From: Diploptera punctata
Taxonomy: Eukaryota > Arthropoda > Insecta > Blattodea > Blaberidae
Reading direction: 5' to 3'
NCBI GenBank assembly: GCA_030220185.1
Contig: JASPKZ010001598.1
Coordinates: 1,446,501 to 1,510,500, forward strand
Length of the DNA stretch: 64,000 nt
Made by a program: the position numbers and the translations under genes. Below the pieces are notes generated by a model. That model was not told where the DNA came from. It did not search any database and saw nothing but the letters and a program-made list of their open reading frames with translations. Below are positions 53,660 to 63,935 of this stretch, piece after piece; within the stretch, counting starts at the first letter, position 1, and every line of letters starts with the position of its first letter.

Positions 53660-54966
53660 GGAGGCATAATTAATTCTCTATATAATCCGAGAGAGCGGCG
53701 CTACCATCGTATGAAAAACCTGGCTACAACAAAGTTAAGTGTGTTTCAATTTGTGTGTTTCTCCTGATGACATAAAGTCTGGCCAATGAGATTTCATTGG
53801 AGGCGGGATTACCCTGTACAACGACGGCTTTTCATTGGTTAGAGTTAGCAGGTTCGTGTCGCTACAGTGGTGGGGGATAATTCCCCTTCTCTGGCGACTG
53901 GTTTTGGAATAACCAGTCTTGTTACTGGCATTCCTAGAGGGGTGAAAGTTTTTAGAGTCATTTGGGATCTGGGTTGAGACGGGATGTTTGACATCGGGGT
54001 CAGTTCATTTACTGTAAAGTTAGTTCAGAAGGGCAAATCGTGCACAAGTGCCGACCAACATGTGTGTGAAGCGATAAACATGCTGTGAAATTAACCTCTT
54101 GTGATCTTTCCTAAGAAAATTTCTCATTAAGTGTTTGTGTTTTAAATAACAACAGTGTATCGAGAAAATATTAATTGTGAGTATTTACTGAAAACTTTTC
54201 AATACAATTAATATAATTACATAAACATTTTTAAGCCTAATTGGTTTCAACTGCAACTAGCATAAAAAGTATAACAATTCAATTACCTGAAATAAATTTA
54301 CGAACATTCTAAGGATAACGAGAGACAAAACTTTTGATAGAAATAATTTAAATTAATTATTTAGTGTTAAAATCTTTCAATTCACATGAGAATTGCATTA
54401 CATTTAACTGGAATAATTATATTAAAAAAACGAAGTATTGATTTATCAAATTTTCTTCCTTAATTAGTTAAACTCCAAATTTCTTCATAATTAGGACCAC
54501 AATTGTCACTTATTGAATTTTTCTTGTAAGTAATTAATGCATAAGGATGCATAAACAAGGATTCTATCCTATAAACTAACTGTTGGGAGCAATAAATTAT
54601 TTAATTCCAGTGTTTTCTGGACTCAATAATTATTTTCAATGAAAAATTAAGTCATAAAATATTAATTTAAAGACTTTCAGATTTAAATTATTTATATTAT
54701 TAACACTTTGAAGAAATAAACATTTGTAATCGTCTGACATTAATATGTCGTATAATGAAAGTTGATAAATTGTCATTAAATTGTCGTTCCAGAACGAAAA
54801 ATGACAGGTCTAATCTTATAAACGAAATTAAGTTATGTTAGAAAAGAGAGAATGCAAATTAATTGTAGATAAAATATAACAGGTTTGAGTAAAAATATTT
54901 CACGATTGACGTAGCAGAACTGAAAGTGTAAAAATCTGTCAAAATGGAATTTTAGTGAAAAGAGAA
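53660..54966 (+). promoter_or_regulatory. Probable promoter and 5' UTR region of the TLX gene
   Basis: This AT- to mid-GC stretch between satellite and start codon is free of transposons and intact TAGGCCTA. Candidate elements are a TATA-like 'ctatataat' at about 53679, two inverted CCAAT boxes ('tcattgg' near 53791 and 53832), and initiator-like 'tcagttc' near 54000. A donor-like GTGAGT at about 54178 could start a 5' UTR intron covering the very AT-rich 54180-54900. A four-codon upstream ORF (ATG 54944, stop 54953-54955) precedes the main start unless spliced out. The transcription start was not determined. Confidence 0.35.
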
Positions 54967-55867
54967 ATGGAGTTACATAGAGACATGTTGGTGGACGAAG
55001 AAGACGACAGAGAAATCAACGTGGACACAGATAGTCGATGCAGTGGAACAGTAGACGAAGAAAGTTGCGGCAGCCGAACAAGTAGCATCATAGATGGGGT
55101 AGACGACGTTCAGATACGAAGTTGCAGTGCAACGGGTAGCGATGGAGGAGGGTCAAATCTCAGTCCAGGATGCGAACACAATCATTTGGACATTTCTTCA
55201 CCTCATAATAAACTAGATGACCGCGGGGTTTTTCTTAGTCAACATCTCCACCAAAGGAAGAGCATCGGAAGACTGGATGACGACAGACGGAGCCTAACAC
55301 CATCTCCACCGCCGAGCACCACAAGCAACGCTTCCTCAGGAACACTATCAAGTAGGCAAGCTTTACCGTTCAGTATATCCCGGCTTCTAGGTTCAGACTT
55401 TGAGACAAACAATAACAGTGTTAATGGGGGCCGACAAGTGGGGACTTCTTTAGAAAAAGGCACAGACAATATAGCGACCTCTATGTTATTTAATTCGCAA
55501 GATAGAGGAATTAGCCAACACGAGGCATTGACTTCTTTATACACGCATCCGGCTATTGTACAGTTGAGTGGTTCTTCAGGAGCGGGTGTACGGACAAATA
55601 CGTCGGTAGGTTTGTGTCCGGTGTCTGCAGGACTCGCAGCTGCAGGACTTGTATATAGTACTGCTGCAGGTGTTATAAGGGTGCCTGCACATAGACCACC
55701 TCCACCTCCGACTTTAGGAGCGCCTTCGGGGGCGGCAGGTAATGCGGTGCCTCCTCTCGCTGCACCTTTCCCGTGGCTTGCAGCTGCATCTATGGACGCT
55801 ACATCGCTTCAGAGGAGTGCAGCTGCTGCAGCTTTTGCCTCTCAAGTCGTCAAAGAAAGGCTCACAG
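54967..55867 (+). CDS. C15: TLX/C15 (clawless) homeobox gene, first coding exon
   Basis: The product is a sequence-specific nuclear transcription factor; TLX-class proteins pattern distal limb and nervous system in insects (family knowledge). This exon encodes the N-terminal ~300 residues, before the homeodomain. Seen features: an acidic start (DEEDDREINVDTD), a Ser/Pro region, an eh1-like Groucho-binding motif PFSISRLLG at residues 134-142, and GVIRVPAHRP at 235-244, which matches the conserved TLX signature. After that come polyproline, FPWL at 268-271, an Ala-rich run, and KERLTG at 296-301 (the KDRFTG position of TLX proteins). The frame meets a donor (ACAG|GTAACC) after 55867, splitting the Gly codon (phase 1). 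ATG 54967 was chosen: an in-frame stop lies upstream (54907-54909), no ATG lies between, and the context is good. The homeodomain exon is not in the window. Confidence 0.88.
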
Positions 55868-56639
55868 GTAACCATTTACATTTAAAGTAGCTTTAAGAAA
55901 TTTTCAAGATCAACCTATGTTATTTTAAAATTTGTTGAACTAAAATTCTTTTAAAGAAGTCCTGTATTTTACAATTATCAATAATAACTCTTGAACTAAC
56001 AACACATATTTTAAAATAGACTATATTGGTTTAGGTCCTAATTTATTTGATGTTTTTAATAAGAATAGAAAACAAATCAGTAAAAATGGCTTGAATTTGT
56101 ACCAAAATACAAACAATAAAACTACTAGTAGGCATATAGGCCTATAGCAAAGCAATGATTGTTTTCAGTGGGGTGAGACATGTTAAGTCTAAACTGGTGA
56201 ATGAAATTTTCCAATTTACGAGTTAAAAAGGACTAGGCCTAATTGTGATTTCTTTTTATGAGAAGAAACTTGTAAGATGAATAAGAAAAGTCTAAAATAA
56301 TGTAGGCCTACAAGTATTCCTAATTTGCAACTTTAATTAACTCAAATGTCCTTCAAATGAATTACGCCATGTGTATTTATCATTACAATTATTTCGTCTT
56401 AACTTAGTGTCTTCGTGTAGGCATATTGTTTAAAAACGAATTTCAACTGTTAAAATATGTAGGCCGTACACATTACAATAAATAGGCCCTAATAAAACTG
56501 TTAAAATAAATCATTGTCGCCTAGCAACCACCGCTCCTTCCGATAAAATAATGTCATCTAAGAGTTTCAAATCTCATATAACATAGGCCTATAGTAAAAA
56601 GTATAGGTTTAACACTACCCTAATTCCCAAATTAATTTC

Positions 56640-57005
56640 CATTTTCTAAAGGCTCAAATGGAGAAGACTAGGCACACAACAGTAAGCTATAGGCTATGTC
56701 AATAATCTTAATGGAAACCAGATATAGCCTAATAAGAACAATTAAGTCTCACAGACTGAGAAGAGGAGAGTGTGAGGCGGTACAAATGGGAATTGAAAGA
56801 GGGGAATGAAAACTTCTTGTAGGTAGGCCTAAATCAGAGGGAAAAATAGTAGGAAGGTCAAGAATGAAGTGCGAGATTAATATTAACCATGATTTGAGAT
56901 GGTAATTTATGTAGGAATTATCGGTAAACAATAGCTCAGGATAGGGATGTTTGGAAAGCGTATGTCCACGTGGCAATGAACTTCCGGGGTTCGATAGTGA
57001 GTTAG
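56640..57005 (+). mobile_element. LINE family A tail, degraded
   Basis: Follows LINE A order: 'aaatggagaagac', 'acaacagtaagct', 'accagata...taagaaca', 'agaatgaagtg.gaga' and 'catgatttgaga', then a damaged end 'ggttcgatagtgagttag'. Octamer variants at 56725-56731 and 56824-56831 interrupt it relative to other copies. Confidence 0.75.
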
Positions 57006-57134
57006 TCTACAATTTTATAGGTAAGACGAAAAACTTTTTATTGACCCAATTTTAAAATACTAACTTAGGCAAATGTCTCAATTTTGCTTAGGCCTATTAA
57101 TTCAGTCATTTAAATATAATAGGACAGTAGGCCT

Positions 57135-57302
57135 ATTATTATTATTATCATCATCATTATTATCGTTATCATATTATCATTATTATTATTATCATTATTA
57201 TTACCATTATCATTATCATCATTGTTATAATTAACATTATTATTATCATTATCATTATCATTATTATCATTATCATCATTATTACCATTATTACCATTAT
57301 TA

Positions 57303-57350
<48 letters not shown>
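57135..57350. repeat. Long (ATT)n/(ATC)n microsatellite
   Basis: About 215 bp of ATT/ATC units ending in a pure ATT run. The poly-Asn/Asp frame is read-through. Confidence 0.95.
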
Positions 57351-57351
<1 letters not shown>

Positions 57352-57625
57352 AGTTGAAAAAACATTAGAAAAAATAGAAGAAAAACGTTTGAAATGGTAA
57401 GGACACCTCATAAGAAAGGAAGAAGATACGTAGAATAATGGTACCAAAAAAAATCCTTTGATTGGAAAGCTAATGAAAGAAGTGGAAGAAGCAGACCTAG
57501 AGAACGTTCGATAAATAGAGTGAGGAGAAGTATGGAAACTTGAGATCTGAGGGAAGGAGATGCTTTAGACAGGAACCTCTGGCGACAAATCACTGAGTTG
57601 AAGGTGAAACACTGTATTGCACTGT
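57352..57625 (+). mobile_element. LINE C-terminal remnant (family E)
   Basis: Frameshifted translation contains EKRLKW, then SGRSRPRERSINRVRRSMET and LREGDALDRNLWRQIT, the GRPRxRWxxxVxxDxxxLxLxxxDAxDRxxWR pattern of LINE C-termini. It directly follows the ATT tract. Confidence 0.6.
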
Positions 57626-57639
57626 ATTGTGGAATATTC

Positions 57640-57734
57640 GTAATTAAAAAATATTATTATTGTTATTATTATTATTATTATTATTAGCCTATTTTTATTA
57701 TATATATTATTATTATTACTACTATCATTATTAC

Positions 57735-57768
<34 letters not shown>

Positions 57769-57778
57769 ATTATTATTA
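57640..57778. repeat. (ATT)n microsatellite
   Basis: Interrupted ATT runs including 'tagccta' and short TA stretches. Confidence 0.9.
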
Positions 57779-58404
57779 ACTGTTTACGAAATGATTCCCT
57801 GTAATTACTATCGTTTCCTTGCAGTAAAAGCCTTGGCTCTACAGAGCTATCGTGTGACATATGTATTTCATCATTATCATTAGGGCCTATTATTATGTAT
57901 GAAATCTTAGTGTTCTTGGAATATTTTGCACTTTAAAACTTATTAATGGTAGGCCTAGTCTATAATTTTCTTAAAAGTGGTAAAAAATGTAAAAAAACGC
58001 CAATATGGAGTTACAATGTTTTCGAAGCAGGCCAACAGTATAGGCTAGGCCTATACTATCAAGTTCTCGTTTGTTGACCGGTAACATAACTAATAACAGC
58101 AGAGATTGTTCTACCCACAGAAAATAGATGTTACAGTCTAGGTAATTAAATTATTTACTGAATAAGTTAACCTACTATCAATAAATCTATAGAAATAGGT
58201 CTCACCTAGCATATTTATTTTATTGAAATAGAGCCTAATAATAAATTATTGGGATAAGATGAAAAGGCATAGGCCTATATCACTCTCGGCTATGAGATCA
58301 TGAGAAAATTTGGCATTCCGAACAAAATTATCTTTATCAGTCAATTGTAATAGGCCTATAAATAATTTTTCTATAAAATGAATAAGCCTATAGGCCTATT
58401 TGTT

Positions 58405-59055
58405 ATCCTATCTAATAGGCTATATAAAAATGAATGTTTTTTTGTTGGTACTTTATGCGCGGCCATACCGTTGATCCGATTGTGATGGAGCTTTTTGCAA
58501 AATGTTCACGAGATTCCCGGGATGAACATAGGCTATAAGAGAGTTGTGATACTCAACTCCTACACCCTTAAAAATCGCCCTTTGTATTTGAAAACGTGAA
58601 AAAAAGTAGCTCTTTTGACGCTTAATGGCTTAAGCTGCCTAAACAATAACAAATGGACAGAATTAATGTACACAGAACTGAAAATATCAGAAAGCTCTAC
58701 AAAAAAGTCCGCGACACCATATGATTATGTCTTACGAATAACTCTAAATAACCATTTTTCTCTTTTATTAATGCCAAGAAGATCGAGACAAGTAGGCCTA
58801 CATAGATCCCTGTGCAAGCATAGCACATGGCGGGTATTCTTTTACGGATAACTCACAATAACGAATTTTTCTTTTAGCTCATTTGTACCAAGAATGATCG
58901 AGATAAGTAGATTCCCGGGAAAGCCGAAAATCAGCACGGGGTATCTAAAAATATAAATTTATAATTATTTTTCCTTTTACTTATTAAACTAAGCATAAGA
59001 GCACATTAATTTTCATTTATTTACGCGTAGCAGCGCATGCCGGGTGTTAGCTAGT
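58405..59055 (+). mobile_element. Helitron-like element, second member of the 43615 family
   Basis: 'tttatgcgcggccatacc', 'ttttgcaaaatgttc' and 'agtccgcgacaccatatg' align with 43665-43960. The element ends at 59055 with 'gcagcgcatgccgggtgtta' then 'gctagt'. A partial internal duplication (58840-58930) mirrors that in the other member. The third foldback starts eight bases downstream. Confidence 0.6.
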
Positions 59056-59062
59056 AGGCTAT

Positions 59063-59748
59063 AAAATAAGATAAAAACTTAAAATATGTACCTTGTGGCA
59101 GGTGCCATCGTCGTCAACTGTGTTAAAATATTAAACTTAAAATGTTATCTGGAGGCCTTTCGGAAGTTAACTTCCATCATCAGCGGATTAAGTATCTGCT
59201 ACTAGTTGTTTTTGTTTACGACGGTATAGACTACTTGAAGCGTCTTTAGTAGCAGCTGACTTGTTTTTTTGACGATTTCGTATTACGGGTTCTACGACTG
59301 GGGCGTGTTCTCATTAAGAAGTAAGGTGTTGTTTATTTCTTTTATAATTTCAAGGTCTTCAAATACATTTAAGTTATCTTTGTTGGAATGTTTTCTTTGT
59401 GGACTATTGATAGAGATAGGCTATTTCCATTGCGTCAGCAAAGGTAAATATATGTATTTGAAGATCTTGAATTATAAAATAAATAAACAATACCTTACTT
59501 CTTAATGAGAACGCACCCCAGTCGTACAACCCGTTATATGAAATAGTCAAAAACAAGTCAGTTGCAACTAAAGACGCTTCGAGTACAACGTCGGAAACAA
59601 CAACTAGTAATAGCAGATACTCAACCTGCTGATGATAGAAGTTAACTTCCGAAAGGCCTCCAGATAACATTTTGAATTTAATATTTTAACATAGTTGAGG
59701 ACGACAGCACCTGCCACAAAGTACTTATTTTAAGTTTTTTATCTTATG
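59063..59748. mobile_element. Foldback element IR3 with hammerhead-like cores in both arms
   Basis: The left arm 59063-59384 and right arm 59437-59748 are inverted copies of about 310-320 bp around a ~50-bp centre. Landmarks in the left arm are 'ccttgtggcaggtg', 'ctggaggcctttcgg' and 'gttctcattaagaagtaagg'. Each arm has a hammerhead-like core whose stem II is GGAAG-TTAA-CTTCC. No coding. It is larger than IR1 and IR2 but shares their plan. Confidence 0.7.
59158..59183 (-). ncRNA. Hammerhead-like core motif M3 (left arm)
   Basis: The minus strand reads CTGATGA, T, GGAAG-TTAA-CTTCC, GAAA, then GGCC. The right-arm copy (59629-59654) differs by one stem base. The stem II sequence differs from M1 and M2 while pairing is kept. 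Confidence 0.4.
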
Positions 59749-59759
59749 ACTATTCACCT

Positions 59760-60484
59760 CAACGGAATTTGATAATAATTTTATTAGTAGGCCTATTGAC
59801 TACATAAAATAGGTCTACTAGGGCCTATAGCTAAAATTTTAATAATATCATACAAAAATACACCGTAAGGTAATATGAATCCCTAGTTATCAAAATGGAT
59901 TCAAATCTCCCTCTCAGGAACATTTTTTCTTTCTAATAAGGCTAAGTTAATTTAGGCAGTCTAACAGTAGTCTGATAGGCCTATCATTAATTCAAATAAC
60001 CACTAAACATTATTTCGTCACATTGGCTAGTAGGCCTACATCTAAATTATTACTACTTTGCTTAACTAGAGAGAAACTTTTCCATCCGAGTCCAGGTGGT
60101 TCTTGGGTGCAAATGTTTATTTCAAGGGGGTTGTGTTAGGACAATTTTGTGAACATTAATTTTCATAATTAAATTTTTATAGGCCTAATCAATATGCTCC
60201 AACTAAAAAGTAGAGGTAAACAAATGCAACAATTATTTACTAACTTTTAATAATAAAAAATAACAAAGCAACTCTTTTAATTGTTGCATTGCATTTTATT
60301 TAAATCATCTTGAGTATAGAATTACATTAGGCCTACTATTTTGCACAATGCTACCAGATTGTCTTTATGACATTTTTGGCTTTCTCTCCAGGCAATGGCG
60401 GAATTATAATTTGCGAGGTTAGGGTACCTGGAAAGCCGAGTTAGATTACGCCGATGACATGATGGGTGATAAATAGTAATGAAG
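59760..60484. other. Intronic DNA, nothing recognised
   Basis: AT-rich with octamers. No exon, repeat end or RNA gene supported. Confidence 0.4.
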
Positions 60485-60822
60485 CTCCACCGCTGCGCTG
60501 TGGTCTCGAGATAGCATGCTGCCTTGTCACGCTGCGGACCCGGGTTCGATTCCCGGTCGGGAAAGGCTCCTGAGTGAGGTTTTTTTCACGGTTTTTCCTC
60601 TCCTGTAAGACAAATGTCAGGACGTTTAGGGTTCAACGGTCCTCGAAAATCATCCGGCCACCATCATCAACCTTATCATTATCATCATCACCATCCTCCA
60701 CCGGTGTGGAAAGCAGCGGGGAGCTACCACACCTATAATTCCGTAGTAAAGCTGCAAAGCATAGCATGAAAGTGCTATGATTGCAGTGAAAGATCTGCCT
60801 TCGGGCAGAATTATTATAGATG
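60485..60822 (+). mobile_element. SINE-I, nearly full length
   Basis: Head 'tccaccgctgcgctgtggt' carries a small duplication (gctg/cgctg). The B box is GGTTCGATTCCC. The body and 3' end 'cttcgggcagaattattata' are present. No clear target duplication. Confidence 0.88.
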
Positions 60823-61155
60823 GAGAAGAGTCCTTAAATCTAAACATAATAATCTAAATTCCAGACCAGAAAAGATTAATATGGACTGATCAGGAATCGA
60901 ATCCGGGAATTCATGAAATCTATTCATTAGCTCTGGCCACAATACTAAGAGACTGGTCAGTAATTTTTATAGGGGCATAATCACGAAAAATAGGCCTAAA
61001 TAATTGTTCTATGGGATATGCCTACTTACCTGAACTAGTTACAATGTATCATGTAGGCTAGATTGTTAAAATGTTAGCAAGGAAGTTTATTCTATTAATA
61101 ATAGACCAAAAGCTTCATTTAATATAATAATGATTTAGGCCTATTTATATTAGCA

Positions 61156-61560
61156 GTGTCCACCGCTGTGGTCTCGAGGTAGCGTGCTGCCTTGTCACGC
61201 AGCGGCCCGGGTTCGATCCCCGGTCGGGACAGTTTTTCTGGGTGAGGTTTTTATTGGAGTTTTTCCTCACCTATAGGCCTAAGACAAATGTCAGGAAAAT
61301 TTTAAGGCCCAAACGATCCCCGAAATCATATGGCCATCTCAACCTTCATCATTCATATTCATCTTAGATTAAGCTTAGGATTAGGGACTCCCCTGACGCA
61401 CCACTATTTAACATCACCCATTATATCATCGGGACAACGTAACCCCGCCTTCCAGGCGCCCCAACCTCAGAAGTGGGTTACAAGTACGCCATGCCAGGAG
61501 AGAAGCCAGGAATGTCTAAAGACAACCTGCGGTATTTGCAAAAAAATAGGCTATTAGCAG
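61156..61560 (+). mobile_element. Chimeric SINE: SINE-I head, unrelated 3' domain
   Basis: 61156-61340 is a good SINE-I 5' half (boxes, centre, 'atatggccatc'). The next ~220 bp ('ttagattaagcttaggatta', 'cgcaccactatttaacatca', 'cgccatgccaggagagaag') have no similarity to other SINE-I 3' domains here. One GGCCTA insertion (octamer 61274-61281) lies in the conserved 'cacctgtaagac' block. Confidence 0.7.
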
Positions 61561-62199
61561 AGTTAAGAGCGTAATTCTTTCTCTTCCAATCAACCAATTA
61601 ATAAATGCATAGCCTAAGATCATCACATAGAATAAATAATTGGCCATTAGAAAATAATTATATAAATTAAAATGAATCAGTGCCATATAATTATTGAAAC
61701 GAAAGGTCTGTAGGCCTAGTCATCAATAATTAATCTGCTGAGAGACCATTTACAAAATAAAGAATTTTAAATATATTTTAAAGGAAGCTAAAGTCAGGCA
61801 GTCCCTAAGGCTATCTTGTGATAAGGAATTCCAGGGTCTAGTAAGGCCCTAGTACATAGACTAGTAGGAATATTGGAATTACATAGTGGAAGGTTCTGTG
61901 CTGTTGGGTACCAGGCCCCACAGTGTACTCAAAGCTGTGATTGGAAAAAAGCTAGAGGATAAATTGCTTGTTCTAGAAGTGTGTATGATTCTAAATATAA
62001 GATTTTTTTTTAGGTACAGAATTTTCGGTATTTAGTGAACACAGATTTAATCAAAATCATGAAATGAAATAGGATGCCATAAGCATTTTGCACAAAGAAA
62101 ATAATTACCATAAAAGATTGATAGCAGAAATGACCTTTATAAAAAATAAAGCATTGAATAAGCAAAAAAAGATTTAAATGAATGATCTAACACACACGA
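61561..62199. other. Intronic DNA, nothing firmly recognised
   Basis: A phrase 'gataaggaattccagggtct' at about 61822 resembles one near 22130 ('gaaaggaaattccaggagtg'), hinting at another dispersed repeat. No coding. Confidence 0.35.
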
Positions 62200-62740
62200 T
62201 TAACTAACTCACTGGCACTATCAACCCATAGGTTCATGGCCGCACGGATATCTCTCCATACATCCCTATCCTAAGCCAATGTTTTCCAATCATTCCCTAT
62301 ATAACCTACTTCCCTCGAATCTTAGATAATGCTATTCTCCCAACTCATTCTTGGTCCACCAACTGGGCGTTTTCCCTCTGGTTTTCCTACAAGAAGCTTC
62401 CATGTACGTCTTTCATTCCCCATTCGTGCAACATGTCCTGCCCATCGCAGTCTACGAGACTTAACTGTTCTCATTATATATAGCTTACTATAAATACCAT
62501 GTAGGCCTAATTCACTGTTATGCAGTCTTCTCCATTCACCTGTTCATCTCTCTTTGGTCCAAAAACTTTCCTAAGAAGTTTATTCTCAAATAGGCCTACT
62601 CGTAATCTCCTTTCCTCACATAAAGTAAGAGTCCATGTTTCACATCCATATAGGCTAATATAACTGGTAGAATAATAGTTTTATATAGGCCTATTTTCAG
62701 TTAAACGTTTTTTGAAAGGAGTTGGGAAGTCAAGAGTGTG
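62200..62740 (-). mobile_element. LINE family A tail with several octamer insertions
   Basis: The minus strand runs from 'ctcttgacttcccaactcct' (62740) to 'cagtgagttagtta' (62200), aligning with 42400-42930. Octamers at 62502-62509, 62591-62598 and 62686-62693, and a variant at about 62651, are absent from the aligned positions of other copies. Confidence 0.85.
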
Positions 62741-63754
62741 ATACATACGATTACTTGTTAAAATATTTTAATCAAGAAATTGAAATTTTTACTTTGTTAA
62801 TTGTTAATTTCGTTAAAATACACACACAGCCCCACAAATTGTCTTGGTATATATGTATTATACCATCACCCATACCCAATGGATAACTGAAACGCCTCTC
62901 AATGTCTTAAAAAGGATCCCACCCAAGGAGATTGCAAAACGTCGACTTGAATAGATTGAATCTTTGACTAAGACCTACATAAAATTTATTACAAATTATT
63001 AGCCTCAAAAGAGTTCAGAGGCTCGTCTTTCATCAATGAAGATAAAATTTAATAAACACGAGAACAACCAGTCCATTTCTAGACTAACGCGTTAAGCCAT
63101 TAGCCTACAATATAGCTACATTTTAAAAAACCTCCAGAACCCAGACGTTTACGCAAGAAAATAATGTGTGTTTCAAGAGAAGTATGGTTATTTTCTTTAA
63201 TGGTATTGAGTTCTATTTATGTGGTGCAATTCCATTTACACTAACTGGTACGGCACGTTTTACGAGCTCATTACTGGAGTAATGAGAAGGTACTGATAAA
63301 TCCTAAGAAAAAAAAAAGCATTTACTGTGCTGATCTTCAACTGTAATGGCAATAAGATAGTAGAAAAATAAGTAATATTACTGCAGTCATTTGTCTCTGT
63401 TGATAATGAAGACAGCTACAAATTCTACTTTAATTGCTTCTCTGACACTTTGTAATTATGTTTGAGCGCTACATTTATGACCTTATTACGCTGATAAAAT
63501 TTACTGTCGGCGATGTAGTAAATGTAGATCTAAAACACTTTATAACAATTAGGCCTATATTTATTTATAATATTCAATTGTTGAATACATAACAATTGGT
63601 ACCTGAGATCTCACTTGTTCTCAACTATTGAATGCTGTCAAATATTCTGGAGACATTTCTAAACATACTGTTTTATAATTATACTTTCAAAATTCATTGT
63701 ACAACATTGTCCAGGTTAAAATTGTGTTAACACGTTAAATTTTGTAGGCCTATC
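62741..63754. other. Intronic DNA, nothing recognised
   Basis: AT-rich, no exon-like frame, no repeat ends. Confidence 0.4.
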
Positions 63755-63935
63755 TGATTATTTAACTCATGCCCCAAATGGGAGTCAATGACCAATCACA
63801 TTTCAATGAAATATGAATTACAACCAATCACTCGATTTTATCGGTTCAATTTTATTACATTAATATCAAGCTCCTCCTTTTAACATTCTGAATAGGCCAG
63901 AGCACTATTTTGCAGTGACTTTCTAAGAAATACGT
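63755..63935 (+). repeat. Interspersed repeat R3, copy c
   Basis: Direct counterpart of 23115-23330 with 'catgccccaaatgggagtca', 'caaccaatcac', 'ctcctccttttaacattc' and 'attttgcagtgactttc'. Confidence 0.75.

Noticed and set aside
54955..54966. TLX start at the GTG at 54955
   Set aside because: The longest open frame starts there only if GTG is allowed; in an animal gene the ATG at 54967 is the first in-frame start.
55239..55544. Minus-strand 101-codon ORF antisense to TLX
   Set aside because: It lies opposite the recognised coding exon and has no motif of its own; it is a shadow frame.
55862..55890. Natural TLX stop codon at 55888
   Set aside because: The ORF end follows a good splice donor in the phase expected before the homeodomain exon; the last five codons are intronic.
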